From: Picochlorum sp. 'celeri'
Taxonomy: Eukaryota > Chlorophyta > Trebouxiophyceae
Assembly (NCBI GenBank): GCA_010909725.1
Contig: JAACMV010000016.1
Location: 659,501-723,500 of the forward strand
Reading direction: 5' to 3'
Length of the DNA: 64,000 nt
Shown: positions 63,628 through 64,000 of the stretch, piece after piece
Layout of the letters: each line of letters starts with the position of its first letter
Position numbering within the stretch: the first letter of the stretch is position 1
Position numbers and translations under genes: made by a program
The notes under the pieces: model-generated
The model's input: only the letters and a program-made list of their open reading frames with translations
What the model was told of the DNA's origin: nothing
The model's database searches: none

Positions 63628-64000
63628 CTTTACTTTTGTTTTATTATTGGGGTTGTATCAAAGAAAAAAGAATGCTGCTTCTGGATGAGCCCAGAATGCT
63701 CATCTATCCTGTCTCATCTCATCGTCTGGCCCAAAAAGGCGCCACCAAAGGAAGGCGCCCTGTTTCCTTTGCATAGGAAGAAGAAGGGGAGAAAGACCAG
63801 AGGTTTCGGTATTCCATCGGATATAATGGTATCAGTGAATGATCAATCAAAGATACAAGGGTCAAAAATATGACTACATGACCAGATCTTTGCTCCATGG
63901 GGTTTTTCATGCCCAGTCTGTAAACAGTGACTGAACACTGTATTTCAAACTCCTGGGGAGTCATTACAGCACTGTATGGTTGACTTGACTATTTCGTTGT
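63628..64000. other. Upstream region of the peroxiredoxin gene
   Basis: No gene seen to the window end. Presumably holds the promoter; no element recognised. Confidence 0.4.

Overview
The window is nuclear DNA from a photosynthetic eukaryote, most likely a green alga or another alga with a green-lineage plastid. The evidence is protein-coding genes split by short GT-AG introns (42 to 283 nt), stretches with no coding sequence, and a plant-like gene set: an HCF145-type plastid RNA-stability protein, plastid 2-Cys peroxiredoxin, monodehydroascorbate reductase, a light-harvesting protein remnant, pantothenate kinase fused to DUF89, and SH3-less PEX13. I cannot name the species. No RNA gene, CRISPR array or bacterial operon was seen. 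Exon boundaries were derived by hand from splice signals and reading-frame continuity.

Positions 1 to about 28,300 form an accessory region. It holds a 3-exon AT-hook protein gene, a type II membrane sulfotransferase, two back-to-back inverted CACTA/Tnp2-type transposons (about 4,453 to 12,641) whose facing 1.1-kb ends form a near-perfect palindrome, and a 2,335-bp perfect tandem duplication (12,713 to 17,382) carrying a glycosidase-like type II membrane protein plus a Tc1/mariner-like MITE. A 5-kb terminal-inverted-repeat element follows (17,424 to 22,484), filled with degenerate GC-rich repeats. Next come a divergent pair of glycosyltransferase genes: an 8-exon GT2-GT4 fusion (minus strand) and a DXD-type transferase (plus strand). 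Sulfotransferase, glycosidase and glycosyltransferases together suggest extracellular or Golgi polysaccharide (scale, wall or mucilage) metabolism; that link is inference.

Positions 28,300 to 44,350 contain a segmental duplication: about 5.2 kb at 29,019-34,186 and a decayed copy at 39,545-44,347. Copy 1 carries an intact 4-exon HCF145-like gene; copy 2 is frameshifted. Between the copies lie two paralogous 3-exon genes for secreted proteins with a fibronectin-III-like fold. A light-harvesting gene remnant with four frameshifts follows at about 44,985-45,660.

Positions 45,700 to 63,630 are ordinary dense gene space: a small 2-exon gene, PanK-DUF89, PEX13, MDHAR with a C-terminal SRM tripeptide (a candidate peroxisomal signal, directly downstream of PEX13), a leucine-rich-repeat protein, a 1,739-residue protein with an N-terminal CDCA7-type zinc finger joined to a very long uncharacterised helical region, a VPS62/DUF946 protein, a LAG1-type ceramide synthase and plastid 2-Cys peroxiredoxin.

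The items that most deserve follow-up are the CDCA7-type fusion, the nested transposon and palindrome structure, the perfect glycosidase tandem repeat with a MITE exactly at its junction, and the GT2-GT4 fusion.
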